64,000 nt of DNA from Paratrimastix pyriformis. Taxonomy: Eukaryota > Preaxostyla > Paratrimastigidae. Positions 1 through 16,316 of this stretch are shown here, one piece after another. Made by a program: the position numbers and the translations under genes. The first letter of the stretch is position 1, and the number at the start of each line of letters is the position of its first letter. The DNA is taken from the NCBI GenBank assembly GCA_027972325.1, contig JAPMOS010000089.1, forward strand, positions 97,380 to 161,379, read 5' to 3'. Below the pieces are notes generated by a model. The model saw only the letters and a list, made by a program, of their open reading frames with translations, was not told the origin of the DNA and did no database searches.

Positions 1-630
1 AAGGTCATCCGGCGCCACCTGCGCAGCCCCTCGGCCGACCCGGACGCCGACCGGGAGGAGCGCTGGTGGCTGCTGGTGGACATGGTGCGCGGGCTGGCCT
101 ACCTGCACGGCAAGCCCTTCGAGCAGAACGACCGCCGGGTGCTGCACAACGACATCAAGCCGGCCAACGTGCTGCTGCGCCGCGACCCGGCCACGGGCCG
201 ACTGATGGCCCTGATGGCCGACCTGGGCATGGCCTGCGAGTACACGGGCGGCTCGGCCAACTACGGGCTGCTCATCCGGGGCACGCCCGGCTTCATGGCG
301 CCCGAGCTCTACGCGGGCACGGCCGAGGGACAGGCCCTGCTGGAGGCCTCGGGGATGCGGCCGGGCAACACGCCCGCGACGGACGTCTACGCGATGGGTG
401 TGACGCTGTTCTGCCTGTACACCCAGACGGACACGGCCCACAAGACCGAGGAGCGGCCCTCGGAGGAGGAGCTGCGTGAGGCCTTCGCCGAGGTGGGCGA
501 ACTGGAGGCAGCGGCCGGCTTCCAGCCGGCGGTGGGGCTGGTGGGGCTGCTGGTGCGCATGTGCAGCGAGAACCCCACTGGCCGCCCCGACATGGCCCGC
601 ATCCGGGAGGCCGTCGAGCCCGTCGCCGCG
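1..630 (+). CDS. Locus A: Ser/Thr protein kinase C-lobe exon (5' end outside window)
   Basis: Open from base 1 in the frame that contains Met76. It encodes the C-lobe of a eukaryotic-type protein kinase: the catalytic loop reads LHNDIKPANVLL (HND where most kinases have HRD, with the catalytic Asp, Lys and Asn kept), the Mg-binding motif is ADLGMACE (DLG in place of DFG), the activation segment ends GTPGFMAPEL, and helix F reads TDVYAMGVTLF. The exon ends at GCG|GTCCGC, phase 0, matching the equivalent donor in loci B, C and D. The N-lobe exon must lie left of the window. The product is probably an intracellular Ser/Thr kinase fused to a coiled coil and LRRs, as in the paralogues. The kinase assignment is secure from motifs; the substrate is unknown. 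No lesion is visible in this exon. Confidence 0.8.
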
Positions 631-836
631 GTCCGCACCCCCCGCCAGCCCCGGGGTTTTGTGGGATGGGACCGCTGGATGTCCAGACTGTCTTGTCTGT
701 TCGTCTGTGCTGGCTGTTGATCTGTCTCTTTGTGGTCGCTGGCTGGGCTGGGCTGTCTGGCTCGAGGTGTGGTGGCGGTTTTGGTTCGGACGCCGCGCTG
801 GTTGGCCCAATGTCCAACGTTTGCTCCTTCCCCCAG

Positions 837-2594
837 GCCCTCGAGGAGGCGGCCCGCCGCAGGGCAGCCGAAGAGGAGGCAGCCCGTCGTAGGGCAGCAG
901 CCGAAGAGGAGGCAGCCCGCCGCAAGGCCGTCGAGGAGGCAGACCGCAGGGCAGCCGAAGAGGAGGCAGCCCGCCGCAAGGCAGCCGAAGAGGAGGCAGC
1001 CCGCCGCAAGGCAGCCGAAGAGGAGGCAGCCCGCCGCAAGGCCGTCGAGGAGGCAGCCCGCCGCAAGGCCGTCGAGGAGGCAGCCCGCAGGGCAGCCGAA
1101 GAGGAGGCAGCCCGCCGCAAGAGGAGGCAGCCCGCCGCAGCCCAGCGGAGGCGGAGGTCTGCTGGATGTGGGGGCTGGGTGGCGGAGCGAAGGCGCCTTG
1201 GCGAGGGCAACGTCGTGCCCGTTGTTCACACACGGCGTTCACTTGGCATCACTCCCTCCCCCCCAGCGAGCGGCGACCTTGGAATTGGAACGGACCCTGA
1301 CGGAGGGCGAGCGAGCCGCCCTCGATTTGGCCCGCCGCTGCACAGAGACGGAGGTCTGCCCTGTGGTGGCTGGTGGCTGGTGGCTGGCGCCGCGGGCAGT
1401 GGGGAGGGCGTGAAGGCGAGTGACGCTCATCGACGGGGGTGGCGGCGTCTGCTGATGGGATCGGGGCGGCCCCAGCTGGACCTCGGGAGGTGAGGGGGGC
1501 GCGCCAAGTTCATGGTGTGCCTGGCGGCCTGGCTGAAGACCAACCGCACCGTCACCAAGGTCTGCCTGCTGGCGACCGGCTCTCGCCCTTCGATATGGCT
1601 GCAGCAGGGTCCCGCCTTGCAACGCACTGGGCGGGCAGATGACCGCCTTGGGCAAGACAGGAGAGGCAGGTGACTTGGGCCTCGCCTTCTTCGTTGTGGC
1701 ACCCCACTCTGCTTTCCGCTCGCCCTCACCTCCACCATTGCTCGCACCACCCACTCGGTTTCGGCATCTCGGCCGCTCATCGGCTGCTGCTCTGCGGCCG
1801 TGGCACGGACGCTCCGCACCCGACCGGTGGTCATCGCCCATCTCAGCTCAACCTCCGCGGCAACGAGATTGGCGCCGAGGGGGCGCGTGTCCTTGCTGGG
1901 GCGCTGGAGCACAACACCAGCCTCCAAATGGCCCAGCCCAGGGAGGAGCGCGGACGAAGGGGCCCACCCAGCATGACACCCCACACCCCGCCGACCACAC
2001 CAGCCCCAACCCTGCCCCCGGTGTGGAGGTTGCCCCGTCGTTGTCGGCCCTTCGTTGTTGTTGCAGCCCCCACCGCCCGCCCGCCCGCCCGGCCACCCCA
2101 CTCTGCTTTCCGTTCGCCCTCACCTCCATCATCGCTCGCACCACCCATTCGGTTTCGGCCTCGGTCACTCCTCTGCTGCTTTGTGGCCATGGCACGGACG
2201 CTCCGCGCATGGCCGCCCCGGTGGTCATCGCCCATCTCTCAGCTCAACCTCATCTACAACCGGATTGGCGACGAGGGGGCGCGTGCCCTTGCGGGGGCGC
2301 TGGAGCACAACACCAGCCTCCAGCAGGTCTGCTGGCCCAGCCCAGGGAGGAGCGCGGACGAAAGGGGCCCACCGCACACCCCACACCCCGCCGACCACAC
2401 CACCCAGCCACCAGCCCCAGCCCCGCCCTGCCCCTGGCATGCCGCATCTCCGGCATCCGCCTCACCTTTTCGTCTTCCCCTTGCCCTTCCCCCCCGCTCC
2501 TCTTCATCTCATCCCGCAGCTTGACCTGTACCCAAAAATTGCAGATCCAATCCAGCGCCTCTTCCCGCCCACCCGTGTGCGCTTCTTGCACTAA
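837..2594 (+). pseudogene. Locus A: coiled-coil and LRR exons, decayed
   Basis: Continuation of the kinase gene. Exons: coil 837-1156 (starts after CCCCCAG, AEEEAARRR-type heptads), short helical exon 1267-1353 (29 codons), capping LRR 1476-1559, LRR 1847-1930, LRR 2243-2326 (exactly 84 nt), terminal exon 2520-2594 ending in TAA with the family motif IQRLF. Three independent lesions are seen. The coil exon is 320 nt long, not a multiple of 3, because about 10 nt are missing near 1121. The capping LRR has an in-frame TGA at 1491-1493. The first LRR has lost its CAG|GTCTGC donor (CTCCAAATGGCC replaces it). Locus A is therefore probably a pseudogene, unless the lesions are sequence errors. Only two ordinary LRRs remain, against 5 to 11 in the paralogues. 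Confidence 0.6.
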
Positions 2595-2680
2595 TCCCCT
2601 TGTGTCTTCCGCCCCACCTGTTTCCCCCTTCCTCTCCATCCTCTCCATTCACCTCGCCCACCTTGAAAATTCCTGCCTTT

Positions 2681-2712
2681 GGCCCGATTGCTCTTCTTCG
2701 CCCAATCGGACC
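2681..2712 (+). other. Conserved hairpin downstream of locus A stop codon
   Basis: Stem GGCCCGATTG / CAATCGGACC around the loop CTCTTCTTCGCC, about 87 nt after the stop. The same position in loci B, C and D carries a hairpin with a changed stem but similar loop, so the fold is kept while bases vary. It could be a 3' UTR or 3'-end processing element; function not shown. Confidence 0.5.
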
Positions 2713-3225
2713 GCAGGGGGAGGGAGTGAACTGGGGAGGCCGTGAGCTGGGGAGGCCGAGGCCAGGGGGCTGGAACATGTCGACCTCCCCGGCTCCGTGA
2801 CCCGGCGTTCGGAGATTGATCGCTTGTATGGTCTACATTCTATCTCGTGCTCGTGATCATGCACCTACGTAGAAGTCTTGTAGTATAAGTGATTCATCTT
2901 GGAACCAGACGACGCTCGATCGAACGCTGGAACATCGGCTCGAGCGCATGTCCGATCGGGGGGAGACCGGACGACCGGAATGTGTGGTGGCTGACATGGG
3001 TCGATGAGGTGTATCAGCCAGGACGGGGAAGCAATGACGTCAGATGAGCCGACTCCGCCAAAATTCGAATTACCCCAGACACGGCCAAGGTCACGGGTTC
3101 TAATCCAAGCGCTTCCAGATTATTTTCTGAAGGGAGAAAAACGCACCCGCTCGACGTTCAAAAACAGCTCGCTGTATTTATAAAGAAGAGGAAAGAACAG
3201 CGACGGGGGGGGGGGAATTACTGTT
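2713..3225. other. Gene-poor 3' flank of locus A
   Basis: The first 100 bases (to about 2815) match the 3' flank of locus B on the other strand (about 10015-10118), so they belong to the duplicated gene unit. The rest is of more even base composition, with no convincing ORF, RNA gene or repeat. Confidence 0.4.
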
Positions 3226-3310
3226 TGGCGCGTGCAGGCCCTCACGTTGTTGCGAGGCGGCCCGTCTGAGGATGGGGGGGGGGGGGGGGGGGGGGCTGAG
3301 TGGTCGAAGA
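3226..3310. repeat. Dispersed G-run repeat, copy 1 (copy 2 at 3830-3897)
   Basis: Both copies hold GCAGGCnCTCACGTTG, a GCGAG stretch, CCCGTCTGAG and a poly-G run followed by CTGAGTGGTCGAAG. In this copy the poly-G run is about 22 bases, in the second about 6. The poly-G tract could form quadruplexes and is likely error-prone in sequencing. Confidence 0.5.
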
Positions 3311-3344
3311 CGGGCTGTGAGGCGAGCAGACGAGGGATGAGGGG

Positions 3345-3476
3345 TGCAGGGTGAAGGGAGGGGCGCAGGGGCGCAGGGGCGCAGGGGCGCAGGGGCGCAG
3401 GGGCGCAGGGGCGCAGGGGCGCAGGGGCGCAGGGGCGCAGGGCGCAGGGGCGCAGGGCGCAGGGGCGCAGGGGTGG
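3345..3476 (+). repeat. Minisatellite of GGGGCGCAG units
   Basis: About 14 tandem copies of a 9-bp GC-rich unit with a few shortened units near the end. It produces spurious open frames on both strands, which I do not call. Confidence 0.9.
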
Positions 3477-3759
3477 AGAAGGTGGAGAATGTGGAGGGGT
3501 GGGGTGGAGGGGCTGCGGAAGGGATGAGGGGATGCTACCCCACGCCCACTGAGCCTGACATCGAGAGCGGATCCTGAGCATCTGCCCGGCTTGGTGGAGA
3601 TCACGGGCAGCCCGAGTTTCCCCATGAGCGGTTGCCCTGGCCTCTGCCCCCGGCCCTCCAGGTGCTGCGATGGGAACCCAACCCAGACATGCTGTGTATT
3701 TGTGTGTCTTCCCCACTGGTCGAGAACATGCTGTGTAGCGTGAGGAATGAACAGAGATC

Positions 3760-3825
3760 GGAGGGGTGGGTGGATGGGTGGGTGGGTGGGTGGATGGATG
3801 GGTGGATGGGTGGGTGGGTGGTGGG
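3760..3825 (+). repeat. GGGTGGATG / GGGTGGGT short tandem repeat
   Basis: Imperfect tandem 4 to 8 bp units. No gene is associated. Confidence 0.8.
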
Positions 3826-3894
3826 GGTTACGCGTGCAGGCGCTCACGTTGCGAGCGGGCCCGTCTGAGAGGATGGGGGGCTGAGTGGTCGAAG

Positions 3895-3987
3895 GGGGGA
3901 TGTCCCCCGGAGTGGCGAAGGCGCGAGTCATCTTTCTTCTTGAACTTGTCGCCTGCGCCCTCGCAAATACACAGCATGTTCTCTCTG
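3895..3987 (-). repeat. Dispersed MLCIC repeat, copy 1
   Basis: A roughly 90-bp dispersed unit ending in AAATACACAGCATGTTCTCT on the + strand. Read on the minus strand it gives an open frame starting ENMLCICEG and containing KFKKKD. Related units lie at 8250-8345, 40905-40998 and 41795-41890 in this orientation and at 39985-40066 in the opposite one. The frame is kept in most copies, so it may be a mobile or duplicated coding exon. Confidence 0.5.
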
Positions 3988-4224
3988 AGGCGCGCGACAG
4001 ACGGGCGGAGGGATGCGGGGGGCGCAGGGTGCCTGGCGAAAGGATGGACGAAGGGATGCCGAGATGAGAGTGAAGAGGGGAAGGCCTGGCGAATGGATGG
4101 ACGAAGGGATCATCCAGTCTCTCTGAGGCGCACGACAGACGGGCGGAGGGATGCGGGGGGCGCAGGGTGCCTGGCGAAAGGATGGACGAAGGGATGCCGA
4201 GATGAGAGTGAAGAGGGGAAGGCC
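3981..4224 (+). repeat. Tandem duplication, unit about 138 bp
   Basis: The stretch 3981-4085 (starting TCTCTGAGGCGC) recurs almost unchanged at 4119-4224. Both copies hold a GGATGGACGAAGGGATG core. No gene is seen. Confidence 0.8.
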
Positions 4225-4418
4225 AAGAAAGAGGGGAAGAGGGTTGTGAGGCGGAGGCACTGGAATGTGTGAGGGGCGGCGAGCAGGATGAGTGGCGAGA
4301 GGAATGAGGGATGAGGGCGGAGGGGCGGAGAGGGACGAGGGGCGATGGGCGGAGAGGGATGGTGGTGGTGATGATTGGATGATGATGGTGACTGGATGAT
4401 GCTCTCTGCCCCTCGTCC

Positions 4419-4560
4419 AGTGGTGGGTGGTGGGTGGTGGGTGGTGGGTGGTGGGTGGTGGGTGGTGGGTGGTGGTTGGTGGTGGTGGTGGTTGGTGGTG
4501 GTGGGTGGTTGGTGGTGGTGGGTGGTGGGTGGTGGGTGGTTGGTGGTGTGTGTGTGTGGA
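4419..4560 (+). repeat. GGGTGGT / GGTGGT microsatellite
   Basis: Tandem GGT-rich units ending in a short TGTGTG run. The open Trp/Val/Gly-rich frames here are artefacts of the repeat. Confidence 0.9.
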
Positions 4561-4600
4561 GACCTCGTGGCTGCCGCGGAGCAGGAAGATCCGGTGCGGC

Positions 4601-4718
4601 GGAGCCACAGCCACAGCCACAGCCACAGCCACAGCACAGCACAGCACAGCACAGCACAGCACAGCACAGCACAGCCACAGCACAGCACAGCAGCCACAGC
4701 ACAGCACAGCACAGCACT
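4601..4718 (+). repeat. CCACAG then CAGCA tandem repeats
   Basis: Hexamer CCACAG followed by pentamer ACAGC arrays. They lie in the intron directly downstream of the last recognised sushi exon on the minus strand. Confidence 0.85.
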
Positions 4719-4725
4719 CACGGAC

Positions 4726-6413
4726 GGGTGCATGTCAAGGTACCCCCGGTGTAGCTGGCCCTTCCCAGGCCCGTCGGGGCACACGGGTACGACCCGTTCC
4801 CCTGCGGCACGAAGCCTGCCGCACAGCCCAGCTGGCAGGGGGACCCCTGGGGCCCGTTGGCCAGACAGCCCGACAGGACGACCTTGGGGGCGGTGGGATG
4901 CAGGGCCGGGCAGGTGGCCGCTGGATCAGGGAAGAGGGGCGTGGTTGGTAAGTAAGTAAGGCACCGTTTAAGAAAAACTCTGATGATGGGATTACGTCAT
5001 CGTTCTTCAGAAAAGTGCACATCATAACAATGGGCTGACCTGCATCTGCCCCCTCATAAAAACTTTTGACGTCATTTCAGAAATATCCTCGTCAGGAATT
5101 CATTGATGACGTGAAATTTCCATCCAGGACTTACTGACTCTGACTCGGGTGTGGTGTGCGTGTAGCAGAAGAGCCGTGGTGCGTTCTTGGATGTGGTGGT
5201 CGCCGTTGTGAGCAGAGCGAGGGGTTAAAGAGGAGAACGTCATCGAGTCTGGGAGATAAGCGTTTTAAAATTATTGAAATCGTATAGATTTTCAGAGACC
5301 ACTTTTTTTCAGTGACCCATAATTTTTCCGGCCACCCCGCCACCCCAAAAAAACCGGCCAGACGGATAGCCGGATGCAGAACAGCCAGCCCCTTTGAGGT
5401 TGTAGAAGGAAGGCTCTCCCGTTTCGGAGCGCGCAACGGGCGGTTTGGAAGGCCCTCCCCCCCCCCCCCCCCCCGTCAAATTGGATTTGATTGTTAAGAT
5501 GACCACACAGACCCATAAATTTTTTTTATCTTGATTATGTTTTTTTCCCGACCCCATGATGTTTCCTCGCCAGATTGATTGATTAAAAAAATTGGCCAAG
5601 TTTTTGGGTGTCTGATGTGTTTTTTTCTGATTCCGTTCATGTTCTTTTTTCCCCAAATCCAATTTTCCTCCTTTTCTGAGTGCGTTTGATCAAACATGAG
5701 GTCCCACCCGTGATTTTCCAACCCCGATTTTTTTTTTTCGGTGACCCATAATTTTTCCGGCCACCCACCACCCCAAAAAAGCGCCGCGGGGCAGGTCAGG
5801 TTGCCCCCTCGATAGGCTCGATAGGCGGCCGTCCCAGGCCCCGTTTTTTGTTTTTCCAGAGACCCATAATTATTTTCTCGTTTCGCCCCCACGATTGCCC
5901 CAGGCCCATTTCAGACGCTCGGAATTCGATTCACCCGCCGTTAAGGGTCCTGTATATATAACGAATTGCTTGTGATTTCCCAACCCCGATTTTTTTTTTT
6001 TTTCGGTGACCCATAATTTTTCGGGCCACCCCACCACCCCAAAAAAAGCGCCGCGGGACAGACGGATGCAGGTCAGGTTGCCCCCTCGATAGGCGGCCGC
6101 CCCAGGCCCCGTCCCGGTGCACGGGTAGCTGCCGTTGCCGGTGGCCACGTACCCGGCTGCGTAGCGGACGAGACAGGACGACCCCAGGGCACCGCCGGCC
6201 TCGCAGCCCGCAAGGACCACCTCCGAGGAGAGCGGCAGGCGGGCCGGGCAGGTGACCGCTGTGACAGCGAACAGAAAAATTCGCGCATGCGAAAAAAGTG
6301 ACGCGCGATGATGTTAAAAACTGAGGTGAAAACCTCCAGGCGTGCCGTAAAAAGGGTTCATCGGAGGAAGAAAGACAGCAAGAAATGGGAACCCTGTCCA
6401 CCAGACCACCATG

Positions 6414-6461
<48 letters not shown>

Positions 6462-6548
6462 ATCATCATCCAATCATCATCCAATCATCATCCAATCATC
6501 ATCCAATCATCATCCAATCATCACCCAATCATCATCCAATCATCATCC

Positions 6549-6581
<33 letters not shown>

Positions 6582-6639
6582 ATCATCATCCAATCATCAT
6601 CCAATCATCATCATCATCATCATCCAATCATCATCATCC

Positions 6640-6672
<33 letters not shown>

Positions 6673-7697
6673 ATCAGCATCATCCAATCATCAACAGACG
6701 TGAGCAAGCCAGCGAGCCGCCCGTATATGCGGCGCTTGCGGCCCCAGTGGCCTGGCACGGGTATGACGCGTCGCCCGAGGCGGCATAACCCCAGGGGCAC
6801 TTGAGTGTGCACCCCGAGCCGAGCGGGGCACCCACCACGCACCCCGTGGCCACACTGGCCGAGGCGGGCAGCGAGGGGGCGTCGCACGTGTAGGCTGAGG
6901 GCGGCGGGGGAGTGGTGATAATGAGTGGAGGCTGTGCGGGTGGGCGGCGAGAGGTGAAGTGATGATGAGGAGAATGAGCAAAGCGACTGAGGGAGGAGAC
7001 CACAACAGAAGCCGGTGAAGAGGAGGATATTGCGGCTTGGCTGGGCAGAAAAGGTTTGTGCTGTGCTGCTTTTGTTGTGCTTCTTGGGGGGCGAGGAGAC
7101 GTTGATAAGGTTGGGGACCCTCCAACAATATTATGGGTCCCTCAAAAAAAATATTTCGGAGGAGCACCCGGGCCTCTCAAAAACTACAACCACAGACCGT
7201 CGCAGTGGAGGTTGATCTGGTCAGGGGCCCGCCCAAAAAAAACAGCCAAATTAATTCTGGGTCCTCCGTCCCATAGTTTTTCGGTGTCCCCCAACTCCTC
7301 AAAACCCCAACAAGCAGACCGTCGCAGTGGATGTTGATATGGTCGGGGACCCTCAAACAAAATTATGGGTCCTCCATCCCATATTTTTTCGGTGTCCCCC
7401 AAATCCTCAAAAAGCGCAACAAGCAGACCGTCACAGTGGAGGTTGATGGTCGGGTACCCTGCCGTGCCCACGTCCGTCTGGGTGCACTGGCCCGTGCCCT
7501 GGGAGGCCCCGGGGGCGGGATAGTAGCCCCAGGCACAGCCGAGCGTGCAGGTGGACCCGACAGCCGCGTTAGCCCCGCAGCCCGAGAGGACCACTTGGCC
7601 GGTTGACAGAACGGGCGCAGGGCAGGTGGTGGCTGGGGGATGACGGGGAAACAATGATGAGAATTGACGGTGATGGTTTGATGATGATGATGATGAT

Positions 7698-7778
<81 letters not shown>

Positions 7779-8042
7779 GGATGATTGGATGATGATGATT
7801 GGATGATGATGATGATTGGATGATGATGATGATTGGATGATGATGATGATTGGATGATGATTGGATGATGAAGACAGCGTCGCCACGGCAATCGAGTACT
7901 CGCCCCAATCCATATAGTCATGCCACCCCCCACACACACACCACAGAAAACAGAGAGGATCTTGGTGAAGGCGATTCGCGACGTCCAGCGCCCACCAGAT
8001 TCCGACGCCGGACAACAACAACAACACAAGAGCAGCCATCAT
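4726..8042 (-). CDS. Multi-exon gene with sushi-like cysteine modules
   Basis: Four intact module exons are recognised on the minus strand: 7429-7632 (68 codons), 6700-6894, 6064-6258 and 4726-4920 (65 codons each). All start after CAG, end at a GTCYG donor, and are phase 1-1, so they join in frame. Each module has the pattern C..., VLSGC or TGCVVG, then G-x-x-C-x-L-x-C-x-x-GY, a later Cys, YxGGxLxC near the end. This resembles sushi/CCP extracellular binding modules, though the Trp near the last Cys is not obvious. In the 6064-6258 module one conserved Cys is Tyr (CLVRYAAGY). A possible signal peptide, MMAALVLLLLSGVG, starts at 8042, but its link to module 1 is not resolved. Likely role: secreted or surface adhesion protein. 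Gene ends are uncertain. Confidence 0.55.
5290..6055 (-). pseudogene. Partial duplicates of a sushi exon and its donor-side intron
   Basis: The intron sequence after the 6064-6258 exon (a stretch with GACCCATAATTTTTC, a GGCCACCC box and a poly-A/T run) recurs near 5745-5775 and 5312-5345. At 5780-5840 the 3' half of a module (TGPG..AAYR..YRGGNLTC) is present without its 5' half and without a GTCTG donor, so it cannot be a working exon. The block looks like decayed tandem exon-plus-intron duplication. Confidence 0.55.
6412..6690 (+). repeat. ATC microsatellite with CATCCAAT interruptions
   Basis: Long (ATC)n tract broken by CCAATCATCAT units, inside an intron of the sushi gene. Ile, Ser or His homopolymer frames here are not genes. 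Confidence 0.95.
7184..7428 (-). repeat. Tandem 125-bp intron duplications carrying an exon-end remnant
   Basis: The end of the 7429-7632 exon (ATCAACCTCCACTGTGACGG on the minus strand) recurs at about 7320-7340 and 7190-7215, each time followed by the same intron start with a TTATGGGTCC box. These are tandem copies of the exon end and donor side without the module body. Confidence 0.65.
7676..7868 (+). repeat. GAT microsatellite with TTGGATGAT interruptions
   Basis: (GAT)n tract upstream of the 7429-7632 sushi exon. Its strand orientation is opposite to the tract at 6412-6690. Confidence 0.95.
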
Positions 8043-8112
8043 CATCCAATCATCATCATCCAATCATCATCATCATCATCATCATCATCATTCAAGCATC
8101 TAAGCATCATCC
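8036..8112 (+). repeat. ATC microsatellite
   Basis: Short (ATC)n tract with CCAATCATC units immediately upstream of the putative signal-peptide start of the sushi gene. Confidence 0.85.
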
Positions 8113-8249
8113 AGTCTCATCAGCATCGCCCAATCACCACCGTCCAATCCTCACCATGATGGCCTGCTCCCCCCACACACACACACACACCCAACCTTCG
8201 CAGGACCCGGCACAGACCTAGGCGGCAGATGGGCCATCTTGGACATCGG

Positions 8250-8345
8250 AACTTGTAACGCGCGACACGAAGGCGGGAGTAACGTTGTTCCTCATCGCCT
8301 GCGTCCGAGCAAAGACCCAACAGCATGTTGTCTCTCGCTGGGCGA
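8250..8345 (-). repeat. Dispersed MLCIC repeat, diverged copy
   Basis: Matches the dispersed unit through TGTAACGCGCGACACGAAGG and the later CAGCATGTTGTCTCT. The minus-strand frame reads NMLLGLCSDAGDEEQRYSRL, aligned with the other copies. Confidence 0.45.
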
Positions 8346-8439
8346 GTCGGGGAATCCCTTGGGGGGAAGATCGTCCACCAAAGGGCCGGCGGCGAGGAGC
8401 ACTCGATCTGGCGGAAGCTCTCGTCAGGCCAGGATGAAC

Positions 8440-8645
8440 TTGGGGTGATGATGGCGGGGGGTGATGATGACGGGGTGATGATGGCGGGGTGATGGAGGCG
8501 GGGGTGATGATGGCGGTGATGAGTGGCGGGGGTGATGATGGCGGGGTGATGATGGTGATGATGGCGGGTGGTGGAGGCGGGGGTGGTGGAGGCGGGGGTG
8601 GTGGAGGCGGGGGTGATGATGGCGGGGTGATGGAGGCGGGGGTGG
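8440..8645 (+). repeat. GGCGGGGGTGATGAT minisatellite
   Basis: Imperfect tandem 9 to 15 bp units. It follows the 3' end of the hydrolase exon on the minus strand. Confidence 0.85.
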
Positions 8646-8659
8646 CCGCCTGCACAACT

Positions 8660-8905
8660 TTGCCGCAGGTGCCATGGGGGTATAGACGCGAAGATGGTGC
8701 CGAATGCCGGATCTGGAAGGGCGTCCACACGAAGCATCAGCACTGGCTGGTGATGTGGGTTCAGGCAGGGCCAGAAAGGAGCGAATCACGAGCCGCCCAC
8801 CCATGCTGTGCGAAATCAGGGCGAGCTTCTGTCGGCCGCCACGCGATTCGTATGCCTCCGACGTCCGACTGCCCGAACAAAACACCGGCGTGTGTGTGAT
8901 CAGTA
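8660..8905 (-). CDS. Alpha/beta-hydrolase exon (lipase-like, partial)
   Basis: On the minus strand the frame contains AYESRGGRQKLALISHSMGG followed by RLVIRSFLALPEP. The S-H-S-M-G-G stretch is the nucleophile elbow (GxSxG-like, here S at the first position) of alpha/beta hydrolases, with a hydrophobic strand before it and a helix after it. Downstream the likely continuation splits between two frames (one with VYTPMAPAAKL, the other with FGTIFASIPPWH), which suggests a frameshift or a missed intron. Neither a start nor the acid and histidine members of the triad can be placed. Family membership is an inference from one motif. Confidence 0.4.
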
Positions 8906-8954
8906 CGGAGATGCCCTCTGGAGGTGACGGATGGGTGGAATGGGTGGGGCGGGG

Positions 8955-9024
8955 GGTGGGATAAAAACCTTTTGAGATTCTCCTCTTGTAATTTTCAGTT
9001 AGCCTCCCACGAGGCGATAGAAAG
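8955..9024 (+). mobile_element. Solo LINE 3' tail next to the GCCTC hairpin
   Basis: GGGATAAAAACCTTTTGAGA followed by a pyrimidine-rich gap and GTTAGCCTCCCACGAGGC. This closely resembles the 3' end of the LINE copy at 55.18 kb and its flanking GTTAGCCTCACACGAGGC. It probably marks a 5'-truncated or excised LINE insertion. Confidence 0.45.
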
Positions 9025-9205
9025 ACAGGCGAAAATCGGAGGGATATGCAATAGAACAAGTCACGAAAGCGATGATGCAGTCAACCAGGAGAGTAGACAT
9101 CCCCTTAAGCTGACCCGTTCTTGAGGAACTCGATGAGGGCAAAGGAGTAACCCGTGAATTGGCGGGCAAAGCATTCCGGGAACAAGAGAGATAGCGTGTT
9201 CAACC

Positions 9206-9714
9206 TCAAGGGCACGCAGACTGCAGCAGTAATTCAAACTCAATCCGTTCAAGCCTGTCAATCACCTGAGTCCTCGCATGCCACACGCGTCCACAGAGTA
9301 TGCGTGCGAATCGCGGATCCGGAGTCTCCATCGAATTTCGTGGAGATAGTCGCTGACTTCCCAGTTCTTCGTCGTGCTCTTCGAGGGTCTCGTTTTTCTC
9401 GCCGCTGTCAACTCCTGATTGGCGGCAATATACGACGTTGTTGCCCTTGATCGCTTGGACGCAATGTGAAGGAAAATCCTGCATGCTTGCGAGATGATTT
9501 CGGTAAACCACCGGGCAACAACATGATCGTCTGTCGTCTGGAGCAAAAAACCCTCAATGTCAGGGGTGACATTTTGATTGGCACAGATGTACTGTTCAAT
9601 GGTCTTGTTGGCTCCCCGGATGATGGCCAAGTAATGTGCCCGCCCATGATCAACAATCCTGCCGAATGGTTCATGAAGCATCACAGGGGCTTGACCGAGA
9701 CTGAGTAAACGCAC
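9206..9714. other. Unrecognised open region, lower GC
   Basis: GC is visibly lower than in neighbours. The minus strand is open from 9714 to 9262 (150 codons, with a run HYLAIIRGANKTIEQYICAN) and the plus strand is open 9466-9708 (80 codons). Both read like plausible protein, neither is recognised. The minus frame lies upstream of the hydrolase exon and could be its earlier exon, but no donor was found. I cannot choose between strands. Confidence 0.25.
9238..9345 (+). repeat. Dispersed repeat, copy 1 (copy 2 at 30340-30450)
   Basis: Shares CTGAGTCCTCGCATG, CACACGCGTCCAC and the following GCGTGCGAATCGC stretch with 30340-30450, in the same orientation. The second copy lies 5' of locus E. The nature of the repeat is unknown. 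Confidence 0.6.
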
Positions 9715-9859
9715 AGCATGTCTCTCTGCCGCGGTTGGATCCCCATTTCTATAACGATCCCTGACCTGCCCATCCCCGCTCCGACGGAGTGCCCTGCTGT
9801 TCCCCGCTCGACACCTCCAGCTCGGCTCGCCGATGTCTGACTCACCCTCACCTTACCCC

Positions 9860-10025
9860 AAGGCTCACTCGTGGACGTGGCCATCACAGGAGGAGGCAGT
9901 CAGCAACCCTGGCAGCAGGGAAGGCCAGCGGTACGCCGAGCTTTGCCGGGCCATTCTCGAAGGTCACCGTGGGCAGCCCTCGGTTTTGTCCTCTCGGCAC
10001 AGGAAGGGGGGGCGCACTGCAGACG
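9860..10025 (+). pseudogene. Possible C-terminal remnant of a reverse-transcriptase element
   Basis: Frames here give VDVAITGG, then in another frame EGQRYAELCRAILEGHR and FVLSAQEGG. The order LDVAVT...K...Y...P-V-V-L-S-A is similar to the unit at 11690-12165 and to the region after the reverse transcriptase in some restriction-like-endonuclease retroelements. It is frameshifted and short. The assignment is tentative. Confidence 0.25.
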
Positions 10026-10118
10026 ATCAATCTGCCCGAAGGCCGGGTCACGGAGCCAGGGATGTCGACATGTCCCAGCCCCTGGCCGCGGCCTCCCCAG
10101 CACACTCACTCCCCCTGC

Positions 10119-10151
10119 GGTCCGATTGGGGCCAAGAAGAGCAATCGGGCC
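10119..10151 (-). other. Conserved hairpin downstream of locus B stop codon
   Basis: Stem GGTCCGATTG / CAATCGGGCC (shown on the + strand) about 90 nt past the stop. It is the same element as at 2681-2712 with one stem base changed. Confidence 0.5.
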
Positions 10152-10242
10152 AAAGGAAGGAATTTCAAGGTGGGTGAAGTGGAGGGAAAGAGGAAGAGGG
10201 AGAGGAAGGGGAAAACAGGTGGGGCGGAAGGGCTCAAGGGGA

Positions 10243-16316
<6,074 letters not shown>

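Noticed and set aside
4560-4600. Minus-strand RIFLLRGSHE, like the LLRGNHE motif of PPP phosphatases
   Set aside because: Only ten residues between simple repeats; no other phosphatase motif nearby. Chance is likely.
6308-6804. His-, Ser- and Ile-rich ORFs over ATC repeats (also 7.2-8.1, 14.3-15.2, 27.4-27.8, 33.4-33.8 and 42.3-42.8 kb)
   Set aside because: Translation of microsatellites, open in all three frames.
8489-8899. Plus ORF rich in Gly/Met
   Set aside because: Its first half is the GGCGGGGGTGATGAT repeat and its second half is antisense to the hydrolase exon.
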